A stretch of DNA of 64,000 nucleotides, from the NCBI GenBank assembly GCA_016745215.1, contig CP050890.1, forward strand, positions 5,394,001 to 5,458,000. Direction: 5' to 3'. The translations under genes were made by a program, and so were the position numbers. Positions 43,750 to 53,215 of the stretch are shown in pieces. The notes below the pieces were generated by a model. That model did no database searches and was not told the origin of the DNA. It saw only the letters and a program-made list of their open reading frames with translations. Positions within the stretch are counted from its first letter, which is position 1. Each line of letters begins with the position of its first letter. This DNA is from Thiohalocapsa sp. PB-PSB1. GTDB taxonomy: Bacteria > Pseudomonadota > Gammaproteobacteria > Chromatiales > Chromatiaceae.

Positions 43750-44910
43750 TTATTGGTTCCCATGAAATCCGGGAGAGCCAATCTGCTCGACGGGCGCGGC
43801 CTTGGTGATGAAGGCGATGATGCGCATGTTCGCGCCGCAGTTGGGACAGACCAGGGGCAGCGACTCGAACAGCCGGGCGAGCAGCATGGCCCAGAGATAG
43901 CGCGCCGGCGAGCGGGCATTGGAGGCCGGCGCCTGGGGTGGCGAACTGACTGCGGTCGGTGAGCCTGTTGCATCCGCCACCTCGCGCCCGAAGGCGATGG
44001 CAGCCGCCCGCAGCGGCGCGTTTGGCGCGAGCACGCCATGGTAGCGATGGCGGTGGCGCCTGGGCGGGGGGATGAGTGCCGCGAGATGGTCGATCAGCTC
44101 CAGCGGCGTGAGCGTCAGCGCCGTGGTGCCATCACGCTGGGGCTTGGGTAACCGATAGACGACGCGCTCGTCGTCAAGCCGCTCCAGACGCTCGAGCGCG
44201 AAGGTTGGGCGGGCACAATAGCGCAGCAGCCGCTCCAGCCCGGCGCGATCGTGCGCGCCCACGCGCACCGCGGCATCCAGCGAGAAGCCGCTGTTCTCCC
44301 AGGCGAGCATCTCGCGCACGTCGTCCGGCTCGATCAGCCCGCTGCGGGCGAACCAACGCAGCACCCGTACGCGTACCTGCTCGGTGATGGCGGCGAGGGC
44401 CTCCGGTGTCAGCTCGGCGGCGGGGCGAAAGCGCACGGATTGCGGGACATCATCGGCCTCCTCGACCGGCTCGAACACCCCGTCGATAACGCAACAATGG
44501 TAATGGACGTGCCGGTTGAGGGAGGCACCGAAGCGGTGGATGAAGCTCACCGCTTTGAGGCGGGCATGCGAGCTGGCGGCGCTGCTCCGGCGCAGATGGG
44601 CCTCGATGACGCGCAGCAGGATATGCAGCACCGCGCTGATCGCCCGCGGCTCGCGCTCCAGGTACCAGCGCAGCCGTTTGGGCACCGAGAGGACCCACTG
44701 GCGCACCGGCAGCGGCGGGATGACGTGATCGACCAGATGCGCCGCGGTCTCCGCCATGCGCCGGGCGTTGCACGACGGACACAGGCCGCGACCTTTGCAC
44801 GAGAAGGCGACCAGGAAGTCATGCCCGCAGTCCGGACATCTGGCACGGGCAAAACCGTAGGCGAGGATGCCGGGAAAACCGGGGACAAGGGAAAACCGGG
44901 GACAGACCAC
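43750..44910 (-). pseudogene. IS91-family transposase, N-terminus lost
   Basis: Reads from ARARCPDCGHDFLVAFSCKG through the zinc-finger GLCPSCNARRMAETAAHLVD, the HUH core VSFIHRFGASLNRHVHYHCC and the Y-region LERLLRYCARPTFALERLER to the C-terminal zinc site LVCPNCGANMRIIAFIT. The first 40-60 residues of a full IS91 transposase are replaced by REP sequence at 44898, and the apparent ATG start at 44910 lies in that junction. A second, more decayed copy lies at 60672-61155. Confidence 0.85.
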
Positions 44911-44916
44911 GGTTTT
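44898..44916 (-). repeat. REP sequence, left, flanking the RAYT gene
   Basis: GGGGACAGACCACGGTTTT is the exact inverse of 47262-47280. REP repeats of this kind are mobilised by RAYT transposases; this copy lies just beyond the RAYT C-terminus and marks where the IS91 gene is cut. Confidence 0.85.
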
Positions 44917-44928
44917 CTTATTTCCACG

Positions 44929-45486
44929 TTAGATTGGCAACTTAAGCTGATCGTCGTCGGGTGCCTCTTTCCTCGGTCGTCCGGACTTGCCGGGCCAGGT
45001 ACGCCGGCCGACCATCGAGGCGATTTGCCGCTGGAAACGCTCGCTGCCGAGCGCGAAGGCGCCGTTGGTCGCATCCCGAATGGCTGTAAGATCGCCCTCC
45101 GGGATCTCATCGGCGAAGAGGTTCAGGTAGCGAGCGCGGCGCGCTTCCTCGCCCTCGGCGAGGGCGCAATAAATCGAGTGCGGAACGACCACCGGATCGC
45201 CGACGCCCAAAGCGTTGCAACGGTAGCTCGACCAAGGATAATCGCCCGGGGCTTGTACCATGTGCGCGCGAACCGGGTTCAGCTCGATGTAGCGTTGGCA
45301 GGCGAGCAGATAGCTGTCCGCCTCGATGACAGACGAGCGAAAGCGCCCTTCGAAAAGCGTGCCGGTCCGACGGTAGGTCCGGTTGATGTATTGTACGTAG
45401 CCTTGTCCCAGTCCCTTCATAAGCAGCGACGGTCCCCGATCGGTTGCCGGTGTCATGAGCAAGTGCAGATGATTGGTCATGAGCAC
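44929..45486 (-). pseudogene. REP-associated tyrosine transposase (RAYT), C-terminal part
   Basis: VLMTNHLHLLMTPATDRGPS holds the HUH-type His pair of Y1 transposases. GYVQYINRTYRRTGTLFEGR FRSSVIEADSYLLACQRYIE LNPVRAHMVQAPGDYPWSSY carries the catalytic Tyr region. The ending GRPRKEAPDDDQLKLPI is complete. The N-terminal part lies at 47045-47217, on the far side of an IS4 element. RAYTs move REP sequences. Confidence 0.92.
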
Positions 45487-47055
45487 CAACCCTTTCAAGG
45501 TCAGAAATTATCCACACAATCAGCAGATAATATGCGTGGCGGTTGACCGCATCGTAACGCATCGAATTTCAGTGGAGAAACGGAGCGGACTGGACATAGA
45601 CCCGCCGAACCGAGATCATCGACCCCATTTATCGTATTCTTGGGGTAGAGGTCATGATGTTCAGCCAGATCTTCCAGCGGTTCATGGAACAAAGGCCCGT
45701 GCCGGTGATGGTTCAGGCCCTATTGGAACGGGTACTCAGCCCCAGCAAGCTCGATGCCTGGTTTGCGCGCACGGCGGTGGATCAATATACCCGGGAGTTG
45801 TTGTTCTCAACGATTTTCAATTTGATGAGCGCAGTGGTCTTCAAAACCCACCCATCCATAAACGCCGCCTACAAAGAGCAAGGCGAGTCGATCGGGGTTT
45901 CGATCACCTCGGTGTACAACAAACTCAACGGCCTGGAAAGTACGACCTCGGCGGCGTTGGTTCGAGACACGGCGCGGGAACAGGCCGCGATCGTCGAACA
46001 GATGGGCGGACAGTGCGCACCTTGGCTGCCCGGCTATCGGATCAAAGTCCTCGACGGCAACTGCATCGAGGCCACGGAGCATCGCTTGGAGGTGCTCAGA
46101 GAGACCAAGGCCGGAGCCTTGCCGGGAAAATCGCTGGTCGTTTACGATCCGTTGTTGGAGATGGCCACGGATGTGTTTCCTTGCGAAGACGGTCACGCCC
46201 AAGAGCGCTCGCTGTTCGCAGATGTGCTGCCGACGGTGCGGGAACATGACGTCTGGATCATGGATCGCAACTTCTGCGTGCGCAGCTTTCTGCTCGGGAT
46301 TGCCGACCGGAAAGGTTATTTCGTTTGTCGCGAACATAAGGGACTGGCCTTTAGCATGCAGAGTCCGTGGCGAAAGATCGGCAGTACCGAGTCCGGAAAG
46401 GTCTACGAGCAGCGCATCGAGCTCGTCGACGACGAAGGCGAAGTCCAGCGCTATCGTCGCATCAAAGTCTGCCTGAAACAGGCTACGCGCGACGGGGAAA
46501 CCGAACTCTTGCTGCTGACGAATCTGCCGAAATCGGCGGCCGATGCCAAGCTCGTCGCCGACATGTACCGCAAGCGCTGGCGTATCGAAACCATGTTCCA
46601 AGAGCTCGAGGCGCATCTGCATTCCGAGATCAATACGCTGGGCTACCCGAAAGCCGCACTGTTCGGTTTTTGCGTTGCGCTGGTCGCCTACAACGCATTG
46701 GCCGTGGTCAAAGCCGCGTTACGCACGATACACGGTGAAGAAACCATCGCCAACGACCTTTCCGGCTACTATTTAGCCGGGAATATCGCTCGAACCTATG
46801 ACGGCATGACGGTTGCCATTCCGGAACAGGAATGGACCGTCTTTCGAACCATGTCGCTCGCCGAATTCGCGCAGATGTACTTGCAATTGGCCTCCAACGT
46901 CAATCTGGCAAAGTTCAAAAAGAGCCGTCGGGGACCGAAAAAACCACCGCCGAAGCGAAATCGATAGTCCAACCACCCTCACGTTTCGACAGCGAAATTG
47001 CTCAAGGGGAAGACACCGCGTGAGTAGTCACCTTGAAAGGGTTGGTCATGAGCAC
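45476..47055 (+). mobile_element. IS4-family insertion sequence with 11-bp duplication
   Basis: Element 45487-47044 (1558 bp) with perfect 15-bp inverted ends CAACCCTTTCAAGGT / ACCTTGAAAGGGTTG. Target duplication GTCATGAGCAC at 45476-45486 and 47045-47055, within the IS4 range. It is inserted in the RAYT gene. Intact transposase inside. Confidence 0.95.
45654..46967 (+). CDS. IS4-family transposase
   Basis: 437 residues. Start ATGATG follows GTAGAGG. DDE core: YRIKVLDGNCIEATEHRLEV (Asp), DVWIMDRNFCVRSFLLGIAD (Asp) and the YREK-type YRKRWRIETMFQELEAHLHS with the catalytic Glu. The basic tail KKSRRGPKKPPPKRNR is typical of DNA-binding C-termini. Frame intact; likely active. Confidence 0.95.
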   Translation: MMFSQIFQRFMEQRPVPVMVQALLERVLSPSKLDAWFARTAVDQYTRELLFSTIFNLMSAVVFKTHPSINAAYKEQGESIGVSITSVYNKLNGLESTTSAALVRDTAREQAAIVEQMGGQCAPWLPGYRIKVLDGNCIEATEHRLEVLRETKAGALPGKSLVVYDPLLEMATDVFPCEDGHAQERSLFADVLPTVREHDVWIMDRNFCVRSFLLGIADRKGYFVCREHKGLAFSMQSPWRKIGSTESGKVYEQRIELVDDEGEVQRYRRIKVCLKQATRDGETELLLLTNLPKSAADAKLVADMYRKRWRIETMFQELEAHLHSEINTLGYPKAALFGFCVALVAYNALAVVKAALRTIHGEETIANDLSGYYLAGNIARTYDGMTVAIPEQEWTVFRTMSLAEFAQMYLQLASNVNLAKFKKSRRGPKKPPPKRNR

Positions 47056-47217
47056 CTAGGCATGGACCCACACCGACTCCGCTGCCGCTCGCTCGACCAG
47101 CATGCCGAGGAGCGCCCGATAATCGGCGTCGTCGAAGAAGATCGCGGACCGGTCGATACCGCGCAGAATGGCGTGCAACGGAAAGCCGGCTGCGACGATG
47201 CGTGCGTGTCGGGGCAT
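47045..47217 (-). pseudogene. RAYT transposase, N-terminal part
   Basis: MPRHARIVAAGFPLHAILRG IDRSAIFFDDADYRALLGML VERAAAESVWVHA and then a TAG where relatives have Tyr (HAYVLMTN), followed by VLMTN at the IS4 target site. Rejoined with 44929-45486 the gene would be complete apart from the TAG. So a stop mutation was present besides the IS insertion. Confidence 0.88.
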
Positions 47218-47261
47218 AAGAATCCGCTTGCGTGAACGTTCGTTCTTGGCCAGTCTAACGC

Positions 47262-47280
47262 AAAACCGTGGTCTGTCCCC
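47262..47280 (+). repeat. REP sequence, right
   Basis: AAAACCGTGGTCTGTCCCC, exact inverse of 44898-44916. Further GTCCCCTGTTTGTGTC words follow to 47316, a degenerate tandem of the REP head. Confidence 0.85.
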
Positions 47281-47321
47281 TGTTTGTGTCGTCCCCTGTT
47301 TGTGTCCCCTGTTTGCCTGAT

Positions 47322-47646
47322 GGAGTTCATCGCCCAGCAATGCGACATCGACATCGACCTCGGAGTCAAGGGGAAAACGGGCATCCTCGAAAGCATGGCC
47401 TCCCGAGCCGCCTTTCTCCAGGATCACACGCACCGCATCCGTTTTGTCTACACCCCCAAGCACTGTTCCTGGCTCAATCAAGTCGAGATCTGGTTAGGCA
47501 TCCTGACACGCCGACTGCTCAAGCGCGGACGGTTCCTGTCTACTGAAGATCTCAAGCAGCGCATCCTCGACTTCATCGAGTTTTTCAACCACACTTTGGC
47601 CAAGCCGTTTCGCTGGACCTATATCGGTCAGCCGCTCATGGCGTGA
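47322..47646 (+). pseudogene. IS630-family transposase, C-terminal fragment
   Basis: Reads MEFIAQQCDIDIDLGVKGKT, HRIRFVYTPKHCSWLNQVEI (HxSWLNxxE is the IS630 catalytic Glu motif), WLGILTRRLLKRGRFLSTED and FFNHTLAKPFRWTYIGQPL. The N-terminal two thirds are absent. Confidence 0.85.
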
Positions 47647-47689
47647 CTTATCTGGCGAATTTAAGGCGCGTAGTACTAGCCGATGCCGG

Positions 47690-47965
47690 GCTGGGACCTC
47701 ATCAAACAACCCGAGTCCAACTTCGCGTTCGATCAGCGCGTCTCCTGGTAGCCGCCGTCTCTCGCAGGGAACGGTGCAGCCCCGCTCGTCTGCCTGTGTC
47801 ACCCTGCCCCGAAGATGCACGCGCCAACACCCCGGAACGCGCGCGCCTGCACCGCCCCGACGCCAATCAGCCCCGCAGTTGGGCGTTGACCCCGCACCCA
47901 ACCCTGGCAAACCTCCTTCCTCGGGCATATGCTCGCCAGGCGAGCTTGGTTTTCCTATCCGTATT
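47690..47965 (-). repeat. Large inverted repeat, right arm
   Basis: Inverse of 41935-42215. Ends on its outer side with CTTGGTTTTCCTATCCGTA, the counterpart of ACGGATAGGAAATCCAAG. The inner side carries the FDQRVSW ORF tail (47694-47753). Together the arms enclose 5.5 kb with ISL3, IS91, RAYT, IS4 and IS630 pieces. Confidence 0.9.
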
Positions 47966-47989
47966 CGTCATCCGTTGAGCGATGGTGTG

Positions 47990-48543
47990 ACGGCTGGCAG
48001 GTTGGCGGGGTTTTCGGGCAGACGAGCTCTGCTGCTTGCAGGTCGAGCACATCGACGTCGTGGCGGGGTAGGGCATGGTGATCTATCTGCCCCGCTCCAA
48101 GAGTGATCATTCCGCGTGCGGAAAGGAATACAGGGCACCCGCCTTGTCGCGGCTGTGTACGGTGAATGCGTATTTGGATTGGATTCATCTCGCGCAGTTA
48201 ACGGAAGGGGCGGTGTTTCCGCCGATCGATCGCTGGGGTAACGTGGGTGATGAAGCACTTCGGCCGGGGAGTTTGGTGCCGCTCGTAAGGGAAAGGTTTC
48301 GGCAGGCGAGGGTTTGCGACCTGGGCGAACGGCAACGAGTGGGATGTGAAGGACCTGATGGAGTACGTGGGGTGGAAGGATATCCGCTCGGCCATGCGGT
48401 ATATTGATCGGGCCGATCCGTTTGCGAAGTATCGGATTGAGCCTAATGATTGCGGAGGACAGACGCATTACGCCTTGCCCCTGCAGGGGCGGAAAGAAGT
48501 AAAAACATTGCTGTGGTTCCGGATGAACGGCACCAGCGTTTGA
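47990..48543 (+). pseudogene. Tyrosine integrase, C-terminal part, broken
   Basis: EHIDVVAG then a TAG, GMVIYLPRSKSDHSACGKEY, SRLCTVNAYLDWIHLAQLTE, and after a frameshift near 48305 RRGFATWANGNEWDVKDLME YVGWKDIRSAMRYIDRADPF. The second block holds the RxxH/Y-type catalytic end (MRYID with the nucleophile Tyr). One stop and one shift make it inactive. It is not the missing half of the recombinase at 32941. Confidence 0.85.
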
Positions 48544-48826
48544 AGCACTTGCAACAGTATAAGGAGACTAAGCCGTGTTTCCTCAGACGAACTCGTTCGC
48601 CGGAGTCTCGTGAGCCGCTTTAGCCATCCGTGTCGAGTGTCCCTGCCAAAGCGGACTCGACATAACCGGCGACCTTCGCGGGTCCAGACTGTCCGGCTTC
48701 TGCGCGTCGCCACACGCCCTTCGGATGGCGGAACGAGTGACCACCAGGGAAAACGGACCGCAGCGTAAATCGAAGCGGCCCACTCGCTTCTCCCACGCCA
48801 ACCTAACCTCCTGATTTGCCCAGATA
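48544..48826. other. Gap before the Nudix gene
   Basis: No gene supported. Shadow frames only; the last 40 bases are the Nudix upstream region. Confidence 0.4.
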
Positions 48827-48865
48827 ATGTCGGCTCACGGTTCTTTTGCCCGACAGAATCACCCC

Positions 48866-49807
48866 ATGACAGCTGACAAGATACCACGCCGCACCGTCGG
48901 AGTACTCGAACGCCCGGCCGGGTGGGTGCTCTTTGAACGCAGGGCCGCCAACAAGACACTCTCGACCTACTGGAAGCTACCAGGCGGCAAGATCGACACG
49001 GATGAGTACGCACGCGAGGCGCTGATCCGCGAGATGCAAGAGGAGCTGGGTATCCATGCCACCCAGGTCCGCCCCTGGATCACCCGCACCTTCGACTATC
49101 CGCATGGCCTCTTCCTGCTGAGGATTTTCCGCATCACCGCCTGGGATGCAGAGCCAAGGCCGATGGAAGGACAGGAACTCAGCTGGCAGGACCCTAAAAA
49201 CCTGCGTCTTGACCCTGTTCTGCCAGCACATCGGAAGGTGCTGAATGCGCTTAATCTTTCACCGATCTACGCCATCTCGCAGGCCGGCAAGCTTGGCATG
49301 GAGCTGTTTCTTGAACGTCTCCAGCTCGCATTGAATCATGGAGTCCGTCTCATTCAGGTACGCGAGAAGGGCATGCCCGTGGCGCAGCTGCACGAGTTTG
49401 CAGGCACCGTGGTCGCCATGTGCCGTCCGTTTGGTGCGAAAGTAATGATCAATGGCGACATCGAACTGGCTCGATCGGTCGGTGCCGATGGCGTGCACCT
49501 TCAGCCTGAGCACTATCGAAAGCTACACGCCCGCCCGGCTGGCAATCTGCTCTGGGCCGCCGCCTGTCATAACCGCACAGAACTGCTGCAGGCGGCGCGG
49601 CTGGATGCCGACTTCGCGGTGCTTTCACCCGTGCTAAAGACGCGCAGCCATCCGGGCGCCGAGGTACTCGGCTGGCACGGTTTCGCTGAGGCGATACGCG
49701 ATCTGCCCATGCCTGTGTATGCGCTTGGCGGCATGAAGAAAGGTCTGCTCGAATCCGTTCGTTATCACAATGCGCATGGCATCGCGATGCTAAGCGGGAT
49801 CTGGTGA
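48866..49807 (+). CDS. Nudix hydrolase fused to a ThiE-like domain
   Basis: 313 residues from ATG 48866 (48827 is an alternative). Residues about 10-130 are a MutT-type Nudix domain: WKLPGGKIDTDEYAREALIR EMQEELGIH fits GX5EX7REUXEEXGU. Residues about 140-310 are a thiamine-phosphate-synthase-like TIM barrel (LALNHGVRLIQVREKGMPV, SVGADGVHLQPEHY, PVYALGGMKKG). The same two-domain protein is the usual MutT next to secA/mutM regions in gammaproteobacteria. Here it is inside the composite transposon, so it may have been captured from a chromosome. Confidence 0.92.
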   Translation: MTADKIPRRTVGVLERPAGWVLFERRAANKTLSTYWKLPGGKIDTDEYAREALIREMQEELGIHATQVRPWITRTFDYPHGLFLLRIFRITAWDAEPRPMEGQELSWQDPKNLRLDPVLPAHRKVLNALNLSPIYAISQAGKLGMELFLERLQLALNHGVRLIQVREKGMPVAQLHEFAGTVVAMCRPFGAKVMINGDIELARSVGADGVHLQPEHYRKLHARPAGNLLWAAACHNRTELLQAARLDADFAVLSPVLKTRSHPGAEVLGWHGFAEAIRDLPMPVYALGGMKKGLLESVRYHNAHGIAMLSGIW

Positions 49808-50319
49808 GCGTTGTTCGCAGCCGAGTCAGCGGGGAGTCTGTTGTATCTGTCGACGAGTTTGCCAACAGTCCCGAAGACCAAATTTTAGGTAGGTGCAACA
49901 ATGCGAGACCTTACCCTGCCTGGCAGCGCAGTACGCAAAGTCCAATCACGCAGACTGATTGCTCCATTAGAGTACCGCATCACCGATCTCAACCGCCGCG
50001 AGAATCGTAGCGACCCACAATCTCCTCCCACGCATTCGTAACACGCTGATTTGCGCAGCCCTTTGGTTTTACCCGAAACTTAACGCATTCATTTCTCAGA
50101 CTTTTGGAAGGTCAACCCCTTGAGCCACCGTCCCAGGAAAAGGTTCGGCCAAAAGCGTTGCCCGGTGTGGTTTTTCTATGAATTCTGCGAAGTTAGCTAG
50201 ATGGGAATATAGGCTGTCGACGATTTCGCAGACAGCAAACGAACTCAAGTTACCCGGCTTTCGCTCGATTGTTGATATATGATATCGCTATCAGACATCA
50301 TCACAAGAGTGACAACACC
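49808..50319. other. Gap ending in the vapBC operator
   Basis: 49808-50260 shows no supported gene or repeat. Near 50273 GATATATGATATC is a perfect 5-bp palindrome pair (GATAT-ATG-ATATC) in AT-rich sequence 45 bases upstream of the antitoxin start, fitting a VapB/ribbon-helix-helix operator overlapping the promoter. Confidence 0.5.
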
Positions 50320-50541
50320 ATGCGCACCGTTTTAGACCTACCAGATTCTCAAGTCGAAGGATTGAAAAGACTCGGTGAACGAAACGGCCTGTCGCGAGCA
50401 GAACTCGTGCGTCGCGCAGTAGCCGAGTACCTAAGTAAACATCCTACTGACGACACGGATTCTGCGTTCGGTTTATGGCGTAATCGGGCCGAAGACGGCT
50501 TGAAGTATCAGCAACGTATAAGGGAAGAGTGGGACGAATGA
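50320..50541 (+). CDS. vapB: VapB-type ribbon-helix-helix antitoxin
   Basis: 73 residues from ATG 50320. N-terminal RHH DNA-binding fold: MRTVLDLPDSQVEGLKRLGE RNGLSRAELVRRAVAEYLSK. The C-terminal tail (AFGLWRNRAEDGLKYQQRIR EEWDE) is acidic and hydrophobic, as toxin-binding tails are. Its stop overlaps the toxin start (ATGA). Likely represses its own operon through the upstream palindrome. Confidence 0.93.
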   Translation: MRTVLDLPDSQVEGLKRLGERNGLSRAELVRRAVAEYLSKHPTDDTDSAFGLWRNRAEDGLKYQQRIREEWDE

Positions 50542-50900
50542 AGGCCCTGCTCGACACGAACATTCTGATTGATTACCTCAACGGTATCGACATCGCCCGC
50601 GAAGAGATTCAGCGCCACGAACACAAGCAGATCAGCGCGATCACTTGGATGGAAGTGATGGTGGGTGCGAATGATGACGAAATTGCCAGCGTACGCGCCT
50701 TCCTGAATCGATTTGAGCAAGTGCCGGTCAGTGCCAAGGTTGCAGAAACCGCCGTGACAATTCGCCGCGAACACCGGATAAAACTGCCTGACGCCATCAT
50801 CTGGGCCAGCGCAAAGACTGAGGGGGCCTTGCTGGTAAGTCGAAACACCAAGGACTTCCCAGCAGATCAGCCAGACGTGCGGATTCCATACAACATTTGA
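50538..50900 (+). CDS. vapC: VapC-type PIN-domain ribonuclease toxin
   Basis: 120 residues. PIN acidic residues: Asp in MKALLDTNILIDYLN, Glu in AITWMEVMVGA, Asp in RIKLPDAIIWASAKTEG and Asn/Asp in LLVSRNTKDFP. VapC cuts RNA, often initiator tRNA or rRNA, when VapB is lost. The complete, tightly coupled pair inside the composite transposon could stabilise the element. Confidence 0.95.
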   Translation: MKALLDTNILIDYLNGIDIAREEIQRHEHKQISAITWMEVMVGANDDEIASVRAFLNRFEQVPVSAKVAETAVTIRREHRIKLPDAIIWASAKTEGALLVSRNTKDFPADQPDVRIPYNI

Positions 50901-50957
50901 TCAAACCGCCCTCCGGGCAGGCACATACAGCTACCAGGAAATCGCTGATCACTACCT

Positions 50958-51377
50958 GTGTCTTCTGAAAACTCAACCGACCGGAAGTCCTTGAAGTTCC
51001 TTGACGATTGTAAAAGCATCATTGGCACGCTGAATCGGGTCCTGGCAGTACTGAAAGCATTATGCTCGCTTTTCCAATCGCAGCGACGATTAGCCCTCGA
51101 GAATTTGGCATTGCGCCAGCAGCTCGCAATGCTCAAGTCGTCGACAAAGCGTCCACGAGCGGCTGCTCTTGATCGCCTATTCTGGGTTCTGTTCGTAAAG
51201 TATGTGAACGGATGGCGGGCGATGTTGCACGCTTTGCACCCTGATACGGTCGTACGCTGGCACCGAGAAGGCTTTCGGCGTCATTGGCGGTGGAAAAGTC
51301 GGCGTAGGAACGTGGGCCGACCGCCGATCGATCGCGAAATACGAAATCTCATCCATGAAATGCAGTCGGACGGATAG
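50958..51377 (+). pseudogene. Integrase-core (rve) transposase, N-terminal fragment
   Basis: About 140 codons: LCSLFQSQRRLALENLALRQ, QLAMLKSSTKRPRAAALDRL FWVLFVKYVNGWRAMLHALH, PDTVVRWHREGFRRHWRWKS and RPPIDREIRNLIHEMQS. This is the helix-turn-helix half of integrase-core transposases; the catalytic part that should follow (NPxWG) is missing. The cut is at ACGGATAGGAAA, the same word that ends the IS110 fragment. Confidence 0.85.
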
Positions 51378-51401
51378 GAAAACGGATAGGAAATCCAACG
51401 G

Positions 51402-53215
51402 CTTGAGAGTGCCGAGTTTCTTCTATTAAAATCAAAAGGGCAAGAGTTATCCTGGAATCGCTTCCAAACCAACTGTCGGCGCGATCGAAACGCGCCGTTA
51501 AGGCCGAGTCAGGGCTAAGCGGCGGCGCCAAGTAGCTTAGATCGATCCGGATCGAGCCTTTCGATGATGAATTTCGCCAGAATAGACCTCTGGCTCCAAT
51601 CCAGGAGAAATTCCGGTAGGCTGTGGCGTAACGCCAGGGTGACCACGCGTTCGGATGGTGCCAGACCAGGGCGGATTGTGCGCAACCAGGAGGCATAAGG
51701 ATTGCCAAACCAGCCGCGGATGGCATGCTGCCAGGTACTGAGCCAATCCTTGGGCAATGCACCCAGCTTGGACGAAGACATGGTAGGCATGCAGCTTGCG
51801 CTTCACGGCTTGACGGTAAGCCGCCGTTTCCCGGTGCAGGTATTGATCCCCATTACGCCGTTTCAGCGGCTTCATCGCCTTCATCCAGAAATGGTAGTGG
51901 AATGTCCCAAACACGTGGATCGCCTGCTTGAAGGTGACCTCGATCTTGAAACGCAGCCCATAGAGACGAATGATGTCGATGGCATCCAATGTGAGGTCTG
52001 TCGACATGAGGATGAAACGTCCTCGGTGCGGGTGAATCACAATGACGAAACGCACCAGCTGTCCGGCCGGTCGCCACAGCAGATCATGCACGGCATAACG
52101 GAGTATGACCCCTTGTTCGTTATACACGGGGCTCGCTGCTTGCTCGTTCACCAGGCCCTCTTCGAACAACGAGCGCAGCTTGATCTTGCGGCCATATGTC
52201 CGCGGGCGCCCACGCCCACGAGGTTCTGTTGCGTCCTGAACGTAGGGCGTCCAAGCCACGGCATTCGAGCGCACGCGAACCACCAGATGATTGCCTTGCG
52301 CGAGCAGGCCCTTGACCATCTTCCGACACATGTCATAGCGATCGGCCACGAAGTAGTAGGATTGCTCCATGCCGAGCAGCCCGAGCAGAGCGATCATCTT
52401 GTCCATCAGCGTGCGCTTGTCTCGGTTCGTCTCCACAACGCCCTCATGAATCCGGGCAGTCAGTGGGAGCGCAAAGACGCTCTGTGCCGCCTGGATCAGA
52501 ACCGCGACTGCCTGGAACGAATGGCCCATGATGTACTCGGGTTTGGTGTTCGACTCCGACTCCTGATGTAACGACTTCACTGCCGGCATCTTTCGGCCCT
52601 GCTTGCCGACCTTGATCCCATCGCCCACGAGCACCAACCGACCATTGACCTGAATCACCCCTGGGAACAGCTTCAGGACCACCTTGGTCCAGATTGCCAA
52701 TCAGCGGTCCAGCTTCACTGCGCTGCTGTGAAAGCTGTCAAGCAGAGAATCGTAGCACTGCTCCTGCAGGCCAAGGGCGCGCACGATGCTCGTGACCCCA
52801 AGGTTATCCGTGCGCACTGACAGACCGGCGACGCTGACAACGAACCAAAAGAACGTCTGATCGCGGGAAAACGCTGGCCGTAGCAACGAAATGATCTCCC
52901 ACCAATAGAACCACAATTGCATGACAAACACCTCGAGTAGAGTCTACACAGGTGCTATAACTAGAGTCACTCAACGCGATAACCAGATATGCCCTTTTGT
53001 TTTTGGTGTGTGAGTGCTGGCTCTAAACGAAAGGGACAGCTTTGATGTCACGTGAGAGGACTATAGATCCTTCCAGGATATCTACCCATTGGTTTATCGA
53101 TATGACGGACATCGGCAGCAGCAACCCCGCCACGACCGTATTTTCACTTGCACGGATGGGGCTGCTTCAAGGAACAGATTGCTGCCAGATTGCTGGAGAA
53201 CTCGGTACTCTCAAG
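51402..53215 (-). mobile_element. Flanking insertion sequence, copy 2 (1814 bp)
   Basis: Left end CTTGAGAGTGCCGAG, right end CTCGGTACTCTCAAG. Same length and orientation as copy 1 with about 16 base differences by eye. The outer right edge is followed directly by TAAGCCA (53216-53222). Confidence 0.92.
51537..52931 (-). CDS. DDE transposase with in-frame TGA (copy 2)
   Basis: 464 codons with the same TGA after SSAVKLDR as copy 1 (52701-52703), and no other frame break. Amino-acid differences to copy 1 are few, for example QSV for QSI and RPRTYG for RPRKYG. The shared stop in an otherwise conserved frame argues against random decay of one copy. Confidence 0.8.

Noticed and set aside
32941..48543. 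Idea that the integrase halves at 32941 and 47990 are one split gene
   Set aside because: They belong to different integrase types and the second lies inside the composite transposon, not at its target.
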